This document shows, piece by piece, positions 1 through 12,700 of a DNA stretch of 64,000 nt. The DNA comes from Phoronis australis (Eukaryota; Phoronida; Phoronidae), in assembly GCA_002633005.1 (NCBI GenBank), contig NMRA01000012.1, forward strand, positions 522,487 to 586,486, in the 5' to 3' direction. Each line of letters begins with the position of its first letter. The stretch's first letter is position 1. Position numbers and translations under genes: made by a program. The notes under the pieces are model-generated. The model was not told where the DNA came from and did not search any database. It was given only the letters and a program-made list of their open reading frames with translations.

Positions 1-531
1 CTAAACAACAACCAAATTCACAAACCATTTCATGAAATGTGTACCAATAAAAATCCGTGGTACAATGGTCTTAGCTGCGACTTGACATATATGCAACCTT
101 CGATAAAATGGACCCCAGAGCCATTTTAATAGTCAGGTTGAATCTGATGCTGACAGATGTTAGACACAGTGGACGTGATTTAATATTTTTTACCTGATTC
201 AAAATTAGTCATGTACTAGTTCTACGGTAAAGTGTCGCCAATTTCAGGGAAAAATAATTGCCAAAATTACCCATTTTTCACATTTTTGAACATGGAAATA
301 CATACATTTGGTGTCATATCTTCTATGAAAAAATTGAAAAAACAATATTTCATTTGTCCGCCATATTGTGTCCTGCAGTGGTGAGATCTTACTGTGGACT
401 GTTGCTTTGTTGCAGTCTTCTTGATCAAGTCAGTGTTTGTGTTTTGGCTGTGAACAGGGGTCCTCATGCATCCGACTGTGTACATAATTATATCTGGTCA
501 AAATAAATGTTGTTTTGTCGTATTCTTTCAG

Positions 532-723
532 ACCTTGGTCAATGTTTGCATCAGTGCCATACTTACTGAGAGCGGTAATCCTCAGAATGTAGCAGATGAC
601 GGACACAATGTTCACATGTTTCATCGTGACAAGGAGCATGTGCCTGTAATACAGACGTCTGTCCCTCAGATATTTTCTTCTGCTGTTGTCAAACTGGTCG
701 CCATGCAGATGTTTTGTCTTGGG
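532..723 (+). CDS. UNC80: UNC80 exon 1 of window
   Basis: Acceptor TTCTTTCAG ends at 531 and donor GTATGTG begins at 724. Phase 0 to 0, 64 residues. It starts TLVNVCISAIL and ends AVVKLVAMQMFCLG, matching human LINVCVNLVMG and AVVRLVALQIQALK. The intron upstream (1-531) shows no other exon. Confidence 0.92.
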
Positions 724-3700
724 GTATGTGTGTTAATTTTTATTTAGCAGAGGTACACCCAACGGATTTATACAACAGTATAGCTATTGTATCTTAGGAA
801 AGAACATTTCTGGAAATGTCATTCCTGGGGTTCCCTTCCATGAACTGAAACAATTGCATAAAATGTTCTCTCTTGTGAGACATTCAATTGATTCTAGTGA
901 GCACGGGCTATAAGACCATGTGTTATGAGCAATGTGGGATAATTTGCATGCTCATCTTTTAAATATCATGTTCAAGAAAAAGCAATAAAGTAATGCTTTA
1001 AGTTTTATAAGAACAATGTGGGGGACAAGATGGGTTAAATTCCCCTGTTATTCATATCATAGGATCTGTTCTCCTTGGAACACATCTGTGCTGGAAGCCC
1101 CATATTCTCTAGCCAAGAGAGGACACAGAATATGTTGATGAACTTCATACTGCCTCTCTGCATCCGAGTTGGAAGTGGTAGAAAAGGTGAGTAAGAACTG
1201 GGTTCCTTGGTTTTCGTAGGATCAGTGCTCTTGAGGAATGAGCTGGACTGCATTCTATGGACCTGTGACACTCGCGAAGCACTTGTGGATAGAAGTCATC
1301 GCTTATGGAATGTAAACAGTGGTTGCCATTTTGATTTGCTTGTAAGATCCCGAGCGCACTTGTGTAGCGCTGGCCTTTCATTAATGTGGTCTTGCGTGAC
1401 ATTACTTTTTCACAAATTTCATACATCTAAGGAACACACACAGTTTTCTTATTGTGTCGCCCTCTGAATGAATCAACTGTTTTTAGGGAGTCATGTTGAG
1501 AATAGCTAAGTCTGAATGCTGGTGTTAACATACCATGTATATTTTTGGATGACCAGCATTTTAATTAAACTTATGGATACTTCAGGAAAAACAACATTTC
1601 CGGGCAATTTTAAACATGGCTTCACACGATACTCTGCTGCAGATGCAGAGATAAATTAAAGAGAGGGGATAAATAAACTAAAATATTTTATCACATTTGC
1701 CACGGTATCTACATGAATATTGCCCACATGAAAAATGTCTGGTTTTTTAAATGTAAAATATGTAGCATAATAATTTTAAATTACGTTAACGTCTCACCAA
1801 TTTTAAACAAAAATAATTTCATATTTTGAAGGCATTGCTGTTAATGTCCAGATTTTCTAAGAAACATCTGAAGCTGTGACATACTGGAGAAGTATTTAAG
1901 TATTTGGTGCTACCTCTTCAATAAAAATGGAAAAATAAAAATTCGCTTCAGCGCTGGACGCTATGAAAGTCACCAGGTTGCAATTTGCGACCTAATCAAA
2001 ATCCCAGGTCGCATTTTTCCTTTCGGGTTTCCATTATCGGGCGGTTCGAGTTGGTTCCTTTGAACGGAATATGTGCCATACACTTTTACGTAAAAATACG
2101 TCAACCAAAAATGACATGTGAACCCATCATGCATGGCAGTAGTGTCACTTCACCTTCGGAGGCGTGAAACAAACAAAGCCGGTTCTTTTGAAAAGTGAAT
2201 TTGCTTTTGCGTAGAATGAGAGTTTGACTAACAATGGACTGCATAGGTGTCAATTTCAAAACAACGCGGTCGTTTCTATGAACTACAAGAGACGCTTACA
2301 AATTATGATGTACCCAGTGATGACTGCAAACGTAAAACACTGCGACTCGAAATGGATCTGGTTTCAGCACTTGAAACGCAAATTACAGTTTTGAAAATCA
2401 GTTCAGTGAAGTGGGTGGGTACTAGCTGTATGTACAACTTTGTATTTTGACGATAGTCTTCATACAGCTTGCTGGCTGGCTAAGCGCTAGCCTGAGCTGT
2501 GGGTGTGACTGTGTGGATATTGTTACTACCTACCCTATGTAGCCACCTGGAATAATTTTGTTGCTTAAATTGGCCTGCTTCAGTTGAAACAATATTCTTT
2601 CCAGTGTAGTCCAAAAAAATCTAAGAGGTGGTCAACTGACAACCGGCGGAGTGAAAAATTGGCAGGATAGGGGGTGAAGGAAGAGAAGAATTTAGCAAAT
2701 TTGCTAACTATAATTTCTTGTCTACCTGTTTAGTTGCAATAGCTGGCTACGGGTATGGAACACTGCAGGGGCCTCAGTAGGGACCATGAGCCTTGTAAAC
2801 ATCGGAACAACAGAATGTTAGTTCTTGGGAGCATCAGTTCTTTTAAAACCGCGGGGGGTCTAAGTTCCTTGTCAAATCAACACCTGGGCACTTAACTGAA
2901 CCCCTGTGGATTGGTGTGCACGCGTAAGTTCCCACACTTGAATCGCTGGAGTTCACGTTACATTGCCAGCAACATGTGATTGACAGATGACTCGTACATA
3001 TGCACGCGCTCAGCCCCTGAAACAAGGGCTTGAGATTTTTTCGTGACTACACTGCTCAAGACATGGGGGTTGTTGAGCTATGAATAGGGTTGCCATTTTA
3101 GTTTTTCCGTTTTTAGTGATAAAAAACAAGATGCACATTGAGGGCTGTCCTCTGTATCCTTTTGAACTTGATTTGGCAACAACCAAATAATGGCTGAATG
3201 TACTCTCAAGTTGTTTTATGTTTATTGGGTAGTTTCCAAGAAGTGTAAAAACTCATCTTGCATATGTTGGAAAGTCCAGGTCGCATGTTGCTATTTGATA
3301 CAAGCTGGTCAAAAACTCAGCTCGCATTTTCATATTTTACATCACAAATGCGACCTATGATAAGCTAAACTGGTGATATTTTACTGTAATCATTTCATCT
3401 TTATTTTTTGAAAATTTTGCTTAGTCACGTGAAATTTTCTTTTTCAGGCTCTCCTAATATGCGTCGAACAGACATCTCGTTTGCCCTGACCATTCTCCTC
3501 AATGCCTTGCTTCCCTCCAGTAAGACCCCCCATGCAGGCCCCAGTGGTTCTAAAGTTCATCAGACACCCCTAGCTGATCCATATTCCGGGGCCACTACAG
3601 CACTGCAGGACAAAGTTTGGGGCATCAGCACCATCAGGGAGTTGGTCATACGGACATCCTTTCTAGGTTTGTTTTTCCTCATTCGAGCATTAAGCATACC

Positions 3701-6700
3701 AAAACACTGTTCTAAGTGATCCAATTTATCTCCAATACACAAGTGTTTACTTACCTCTCTGAAGATGATTTCAGTTTGTTTTTTACCAGAATAAGAGCAA
3801 TTACGTTGTATACATTATTTGTAACAATGCTATGGGTTAGTAACATTTTCAGGCTGACAACGGTCTCATGTAAACTTTGAAGTTAGTTAAACTTTCACTC
3901 TGGCTTCAGAAGTTTACGGACACCCACATCTTTGCTATGTGATGTTGGATGTCATCATAGCTATTTCACGATGATGGTGTGAAAACATTAGGCAATAGTA
4001 ATTTTGAAAAAATATGTTATGAATATTCAAATGAAATATTTCTGTATGATGATAACTACACAACATGTGTGGTGGTTGAAAGTAACACTTGTTGCCAGTG
4101 ACAAAGGTGACACCAAAATTAGCCTTTTGAAGCACTTGGTGTTTTTCTGTTAAAGCCACCTTAGATTCTTAACCATTAAAAGTTAACATTTCAGACTGAC
4201 ACTCCAAAAAACTATAACACTTTGATGTTGACACGTCTAGTGGAGCACATTGGTTGTGATGAGTCATCCTTTGTTACACTATCCTTTAGTGGTATGAAGA
4301 GCTATCCATTAGCGCATGACTCTCAAGTGGCACCAAAAATGTATTAAAAGACTGACGTGCTGCTGCTGCATTTAATCTACTGCTTATTTGATATACAAAA
4401 TACAGCACTGTACTCTGTCTTCTCCAGAAGACATTGTGGTGAATAAGTAAAACTAATGCAGAATTGAGAGTCATACAGTGGTTCTCTCCCAACATATTGA
4501 ATACTCGATTGTGAAGCTATGAATGTTGGGTTGCATTTTGTTCTTTATTGTCAAAAAAATATCATGGTTTCGATTTTTTGCAAGTACTGGCTTTCTGGTT
4601 GTGTGTTTCCTGTGAATGAAATTTTTGATATATTGAATAGACTAGTCAATATCCCAAAGACTTACTGACAAATGTACATGAAATTTATGACATTAAAGTC
4701 AGTCCATTTCAAGTCACAATGCAAAAACTCTCTTTAACTAAATATAATGGGATAGGTGTTATTTACTTTCAAATTTGACACTTCGAACTGCTTTACAAGA
4801 TTGTACACTTGGTAGTAGCATGTATCATGCCAATTACAAATTCATTATTTGAATAAAGATGTTTCTAGAACTAAGATATAATGAAAAAGTACAGAAAGAG
4901 TTAAAAGTAGGATATCGGAATTTGATCATTTACTGACTGTGAACTGGAATGGAGATAATTTACACCATGAGAGAATCCTGAAGTGATATGGACAATGTTG
5001 AAACTTAAAAACCCACTTTTGTTTCATGGGAAACTGTTTCAAGAAGAAATTCAGAAAGTTTTTCGAGATGAAAGAAAAGAGTACGTCTGGTTATTTTTGA
5101 AGGCAGGGTGGCAACATCAGTCATATATGAAATGACTGGAATTATGACTGGAATTATGACTGGAATTATGACTGGAATTATGACTGGAATTATGACTGGA
5201 ATTATGACTGTTTACCAAGAAACAAATATTTTAAGGTAGTTGCTATGTAAATCATTCTAAGTGGATTTTTACAATTTGTCACATTCTTAATCAAAGTTGA
5301 CTAAAGTTACATTGTTCCAACTTATTTACTTTTGGTCATGTAATCACAGAGAGTTATTGTAAGTCAAAAAAGTGGGGCATTGTTTTGGGGGATATTTGAT
5401 GTCACAACTTAAGCGTATTGCATTGCTAATTATTTCTTTGTTTAATTCTGATACTAGTAATGTCTAAAACAAAAACTTTGTTTTTTCCTAACTTTTTATC
5501 ATTGTGTTGTATTCCAAGTATTTATTTACAAAGCAAATATATATACAAAACGTATCGAGAGTGCCAGAGATGAAATAACATCTCACGAGACAGTATTCTG
5601 CGTATTGATCAAGGTCGAGTGGGACATTGTTTCATCTAGGCCACTCGAGGTACGTTTTGTATATATCCCATATGCTTTGGACTCTTAGTTTCTTTTATTT
5701 TTTGGGCAATTTTTTTAAAATACCGCTTCTTCACCCAGACTGTTCTCGTGGAAGATCGCAACCTATTGTGTATGTACTTGCATGGTATGTTACATGTTTA
5801 CTCCAGTTTAAAAAACAGTTTGTAACGATTTATTACTTGAGAAGAGATAACAAAGATGAAAACAACAGTAATTGTGTATTGAACTTGTAACATTTCCTGA
5901 AAATAATTAAATAACAATATTTAATATTGCAATGCCTGAGTTGCACGACGATATGATATTTAGCCAATAAAACTGAGATGAATGTGTTATGTTATTAATA
6001 GTTTTGTACCAGGATGTTTTGTTTGAGACCTGATTACAAAAAGGCAGTCAGTTGCAGTGTTTACCCTCCCCCTTACCCCTACTATACAGGCTGGACTTAG
6101 CAGCTTCACTGACATGTCAGAACACTTTGCAGTATTTGACATTTTTCTGTGTTGCATTGTGCAATTACTAAAGGTTTTTTCGGCCATATGGCTGTGCTGT
6201 CGAACAAACCATGGTCACAAGGCTGATCTTGTTGAAGAATTGTATTGATATTAGTCAGTTCATTAGCCAACAATTTAGCATAAGAGATTGAAAGCGTTAT
6301 ATCCTACAGATCAAGGCAATAAGTTAAAACAAAATTGCTTGCCTTACCTATAGGCATAATGTATATACAGTACTGGAACTGTCCGACTTAACGCTGATCA
6401 CTCCCACAGTTCACTTTTAAATGCCACTGCCTGATCACACTCCCACCTTTAATAGAATTAAGTTGACCAACAACCTTTATAATTGATCAATGATCACGTC
6501 ATCTAACACAATCCACCAACCTTTATGGTTGATCAATGTTCATGTCATCTAACACAATCCACCGACCTTTATGATTGATCAATGTTCATGTCATCTACCA
6601 CAATCCACCGACCCTTATGGTTGATCAATGTTCATGTCATCTGCCACAATCCACATATTCCATTTCCCTCAATGCACACAATTCTTTTTGTTGGAGCTCT

Positions 6701-9700
6701 AATGTAACATGTAGTGTGCATTCTGTTGATTTTTGTATAAACCACTTGCTCGTGAAGGGCTTACACAAATGTCATGAATACAAATTAATAGTTTGACTTT
6801 CTTACGATATTACTTCTCCACGCCCTGAATATTTTGAGAAGAATTATAATAGTCTGTGTTTTATATGTGTTGAATTATAATGTCAAATTAGCATATATTA
6901 TATTGTGTTTATTGTCTGACGTTGTTGTCTGTCGAGTTTCATTTCCATCAGCTGATACATCGATGTAATGTGAGTCTTCTTGATCTGTTATATCTAGGCA
7001 GGTGTAGACTTGTTGCGATGGTCTATTAAACGTGCCAAGTCCCTGGTACATCGAGCCATCTATGTTAGCTGCTTCTCTAGCAAAAATGCTTTCCAAGTGA
7101 CTTGTGTGATGTATACGTGTCTGAATATGTCGCTTGAGAATGATGTACCGCCATCTGCAAAATTTATTAGTGTTCACTTGAAATGCTTCATATTAAAATT
7201 TTCAAAAAAGTCTCTTTGCTGAAATATTGTCTTTTCATTCATCTCTATGAATGTGATAGAGAAGTCTTGTGAGACATGCTGGACTCCTTACAGTAGGTTA
7301 TTCCAATTATCTTGAAACATTAGCTGACGAAAGGCACATTACACGATCTGACTGACAAAGAAGAGAATCATACTTTTAGCAAATGTATCATGTAGGCTAC
7401 TGTAAGCTTGTGATAAATCCCTAGATTTCGCATCATGGCATCTTGCATTCCTCGTATGAAGCTGGTAATTTTCAAGGCATGTTACCCACACCTTATACGT
7501 GGCAAGGCAATTCTCATCTTATTTTGAATGAAATGAATTAGATGTAATTTTTGATAGTTGGGACTGTGAAGTAAACTGGGTATACAGACTTTGTGGTTGA
7601 CGAGTTTGTGAGATTAACTGAGTAACCAAGCGGCCCCAACGAGCTCCTTCACCTCGTAGTTGTAACAGCATGAGATATCCCGTATGAATGGATGAATGAT
7701 GTGGCCAAGTGCTTAGACCTTATTAACATAGTTAAAAAGGTGTGTTTTTACTAGGATTAACCATAGGGATTTGCCTGCAAAACTGATCGTGTGCGAATTA
7801 GGTGAGGCAAGTAACTTCCACAGTGAAGCCTGGTGCGAAATAAGTGACGGACAAAATGTTATTTTTCAAAATAATTTAGGTGACTGTGCGAAATGAGTTG
7901 AGTGGAGTTTTACCGTGTGCGCTCCAGATCAAAAAGTCCCATTTAGACATTTAAACTTTTGATACGGCACAACTGACTCTGCGCAAGATGATCGGTGTCA
8001 TTCAGTGGAAAGATTGAGGATTTCAACAATACGCTTCTTACTACTGTGTCTTTATTATGGTCACGTGACTACGTCTTAAGTCAAATTTTCATGTGCAAGA
8101 AAGGTACATTCATAGCAAAATAACTAAAACTTTTTTTAAATGACAACTTTACGTTTTGCCTCAAAAACGCTGTCCAGGAATTTTTGATTATTCACTTAGT
8201 TTTTTTTTTGCCAAATTAACTTGCAAAAAGTCCTTACAGTGTTTTTGAGACATAACATCAGTAATGTTTTCATTTCACAAAAGTTATAATAAAATTGGCA
8301 ATGGGGGTATTTTGCTCTAAATGTACCTTTCTTGCGCATGAAAATTTGACTAAATAAATGTGGTCACATGACAATAAAGACACAGTAGTAAGAAGCATAT
8401 TTTTAGAATCCTCAATCTTTTTCCTTTGAGAAAATTTATCCTTTCAATGGGTGACAAAGCATTTTTTGATATTTGACTTAGAGTTGAGGTCGTCTATTAA
8501 GGTCCTATATAAACTTAATGTTATGTTGTGTCACACTAGCTGCAGCTGTAATTGTACCACTCACCTGAAGAACACCACGATAACGATGAGCAAAATGATC
8601 TCTGCTGCAACCGTGGTTCCTATGATTATTGAGCAGTCTTGGCTCAGTGCAGATGGCAAAGCTGTAACAAGTATCAATCTTTGTATAACTTCTCCTAATT
8701 ATTCTTTTGTTGTTACAACAGAGATTCGTTCTGATTCCCACTCTGCCCGTGGCATACATGGTTTGTGTATCCCCTTAATATTGGCACATTGGCAGCCATG
8801 CTGAATGTCGAGCATTGATTGAGAAGGGAGGCTTAGGAGGTGTAGGGAACTACCAATCTTTCCCGTTGTCATACCCCCTGGTTGATGTCCTGCGCCTGAC
8901 CCCGTTTTTCATTCAATTCTCTTATTGTGAACTACACTTCAACACATAAGTATTGTTCAGCCTATGTGTTTATACACAGCTAAAATTGAAAATTAAATTT
9001 TTACTTCACTTACATTCTGTTGTCATGTTTGCCATTGTAGATGTGGGTTTTGTCGTCGGGGTTTTCGGCCATGGTGTTATCGGCTCTGCTGTCATGGTTG
9101 TCAGCTCTGTTGTGTTAGTTGTTGAGTCTCTTAATGTGATTGTTGGTGCTGTTGACCCTTTAGTAATGGTTGTTAACTCGGTCATGGTGTTTGTCAACCA
9201 TGCCATTGACTGTGATGCCTGTGATATGGTGGTTCTTGGCTCTGTGGTCACAGTTGTCTGTTCCGTTGACATGACTGTTGGCTCTGTGGTTGTGGTTGTT
9301 TGCTCCATTGGTGTGGTTGTTGGCTCTGTGGTTGTGGTTGACTGCTCAGTGGGTGTGGTTGTCTGTTCCGTGGGCGTGGTTGTTGGCTCTGTGGTTGGGG
9401 TTGTCTGTTCTGTTGGCGTGGTTGTTGGCTCTGTAGTTGTGGTTGACTGCACTGTGGTTGTGGTTGTCTGCTCTGTTGGCGTAGTTATTGGCTCTGTGGT
9501 TGTGGTTGTCTGTTCCATTGGTGTAGTTATTGGCTCTGTCTCTGTGGTTGTCTGCTGTGCTGGCGTGGTTATCGGTTCTGTGGTTGTGGTTATTGGCTCT
9601 GTGGTTTTTGTTGTCTGTTCTGTTGATGTGGTTGTTGACTCTGTAGCAGTGGTTGTCTGTTCTGTTGGATCTGTGGTTGTGGCTGTTGGTACTGCTGTGC

Positions 9701-12700
9701 TCACTGTCTCTCTTGTTATCGCTGTTGTTGTATCAAACAGTGTTGGATATGCTGAAAGTTACATATATCACTCATTATGTGACTAATATGGTTCTTACCT
9801 AGTAACTGAACTGTTGTGTGTTTGGTTGATTAAGGTTATCTGAAACCTTATTCACAAAAATTGGCCATTTTTACAATATTTCATATGTATCTAGTAAAAT
9901 ACCTTTAATCTTCATTCTTGGGAAACTACAAATACAAAATATATTCCATGTAGCAAGAAATAACGATTAAGCAGAACCACCTTGGAACCACGCAACCGCA
10001 TGGATATTTGTTTACTACTTATCCAAGGTCAAGAGTAGCAGGGATGTCACTCTAATCAAATCTCCGACAGGTACAAAGCAGCTTTGTATGTACCCTCAGT
10101 CCTTTCATTCACCGAGTAGCCATAATATTGAGTCAATCAAGTGTACATATCATATAATGGTGCCAAGGAAAACAAAGACAAAAGTAACGTAGTTTTGATC
10201 CTGAGGAGTTTGTGTGTCTACATGCATAGGACCGTTGAGAACGAATACTACAAGTCTCCTCACACCTCTGTGGTCATGAACACAGAAAGTTGTGAAAAGA
10301 GATAAATCCTCACCCAAATTCCTTAATTCAATAAGTAATTTGACATTTCTATGTTTCGAACTCATGCTAATGACATGCTTTAACCACCGATTCGATTTCT
10401 GTTGTCCATTTCTTACTTGGTTTCGTATTAGTCCCGCATGTGATGTACAGACTATGTGTATTGCAATGAACTGTGACCTACTTTTAAGTAGGTCAAACAT
10501 CAGTAACAGTTGATCCCACCTCTTGGCTGGGGACAGTACATTTTATCGATAAATATGCTCTGGAAATTCAGTTGACATTGCAAGTGGATCTTGAAACAGC
10601 CAACATGGTTAAGGCATGTATAGGTTATATTGACCAAATATAAGTTTTCACCGAATAATTAACCAAAAATTGGGATTTCCACTCGTCCTAGTTTAATCAG
10701 CTTTTTCTTGGATTTGGCAAATCGACTTCATTTGAACTTAGGAACACGTTGAAAATGGCTTGGTAGATTTTGCTGAAACTTTCTAAACTTAATACTTATT
10801 CATCAAAAACGCTTTTAGGATTTTCGATATAAAGGCCTAGTGTTTGCGTAATATAACATAGACGATTATGACTTCTATTTTTTACAAAAGCACCTTATGT
10901 TTTTCGAGTTGATTTGTCATGGAAACCAAATGAAAAGACTAATCGAAAATTCCTAACAGTGTTTTTGAGGTAACTGGTGAAGTTTTCATTTAAAAAAAGA
11001 TTTCATTAAAATTGACAGGGGTTATGCTATGAATGCAACTTTCTTAAAATTTTTTTTGGACTTAAAAAATTGTTAACGTACTAATAATAATAATGGCACA
11101 TGAATATCAAACATATTTTTATATTCCCATGAATATCAAACATATTTTTATATTCCCTGATCTTTTTTCTTTCAGAAAATATGTACCTGTACTAGTTGAC
11201 AAAGCTTAGTTTTTTGATATAGGAGTCAGAATGGAGGCCACTAAATAAGGTTTGAGCTTGCCTTATGTGGTACATGGGTGGAAGTACCAAGTTTCACCCC
11301 TTCCACACAGGTATTTCTAACCTAGCCAAGATGTTCCACACTAGTTGTAATACTGTTCTTCTTATGGTCTCAACCCATAAGTTCTTTTGTTAGGCAGCAA
11401 TAATTCTTGAAAGCATTCCACACTGGCAACTGAGGTCTGCTTTAAAGGACAGTCAGGCCGCCTTACCCAGAACAAATGACCAGGGATTGGGTGGGGAGAG
11501 GGCTGGGGTGTGGAGAAAATAAAATGCCTGCTAACCTCAATACCCATTACATTAGTTAGCAACCAGACTTACTAAAAAAGTTATTGTTGTGAAATGTCAT
11601 ATGAAGAACCAAGTGGCTTAAAAAGTTTGAGAGTTATGTAAGCAAGAGTATGTACAATTAAACTTAATAAAGGTGTATATTTTTGAAAGTAAATTGGGTT
11701 GATGTGAATTTTGGGCAATCTACCTGGTTTGGGTTCTGGTTCTCTGTGCGAATACTATACCGAATACTGAAACGAAAAATAATGGTATCGAAACAAACTG
11801 TACTATTGTAAAATTGACCCATGAAAACAGAAAGTGTGGATGGTTAAACATTTTCATGACTTGTTTTTTCCAATTCAGTCATCTGTGACATGAAACTAAG
11901 GTAGCGAGAAGTAAAACTCAAATTCGCAGTCAGTAACTTGAAACCAACCCTGGATCCTTTGCTTACTCTGTGAAAGGGTAGCAATCCTCATTTTCCAGCT
12001 GCCCACCACATCAGAATGTGTAGGGTATGAGTCTCATAGTTTCGAAAGAGTATCTAATTTGAACTGGCACTATCGACATCAGCATCAGACTGACTTTCAT
12101 CCTGGTTCCTAATGCTAGTTCTACTAATATGTCTCTGATTGGGTCTTGTTTACATACATACTTTTAGTAAAATCTAGCAAAAATGTATCAATAACACGAT
12201 CAAATTTATTTTCATTTAAATATCCCATATAAAATCTCTAGTTATCACTTTTGCAGTTTTCTAAATTAGTCTTTTTGTTTTTGTTTTTGTTACTTTTTGA
12301 TTCTTTTTATTGAAATTATTGAAGGTGGTGTAGGACCCTGGAAAAACGTCCTAATTTGGGTTACTTCAGAACATCGTATCTCAGAAATCGCTGATCAGAT
12401 TTTCATGAAATTTGACACATACCATGATTTATGCACTGTTCTCCTAACACGCTTTTAGGATTTAATTTTGAATGTTTCACTTTTGCATGAGAGCCTATAC
12501 CAAATAAGACTTATGCTTTATTAAAAAATTCTGATTGCTTCTTAAGGATACCTCAAACCTTATTCACAAAAATTGGCTATTTTTACAGTATTTCACATAT
12601 GTCTAGCAAAATAGCTAATCTTCATTCTACTACGAAATATATACGGTGTAGCAAGAGAAAAAGATTCAACAGAACCATCTTCGAACTGCGCAAAGGCCTG

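Larger units (their letters stand above)
3667..6874 (+). other. UNC80 intron 3, proximal part
   Basis: No exon recognised on either strand apart from the tandem and foldback repeats listed separately. It ends at the 3' end of the antisense nested gene. Confidence 0.6.

Noticed and set aside
8953-9786. 277-codon open frame on the + strand, Val/Gly/Ser-rich
   Set aside because: It is the antisense shadow of the Thr-rich mucin exon; the repetitive composition keeps both strands open. Only the - strand has matching splice sites, signal peptide and membrane exon.
10150-10500. 116-codon - strand open frame in family A copy 1
   Set aside because: It lies wholly inside the transposon copy, is not conserved as an open frame in copy 3, and shows no transposase motifs.
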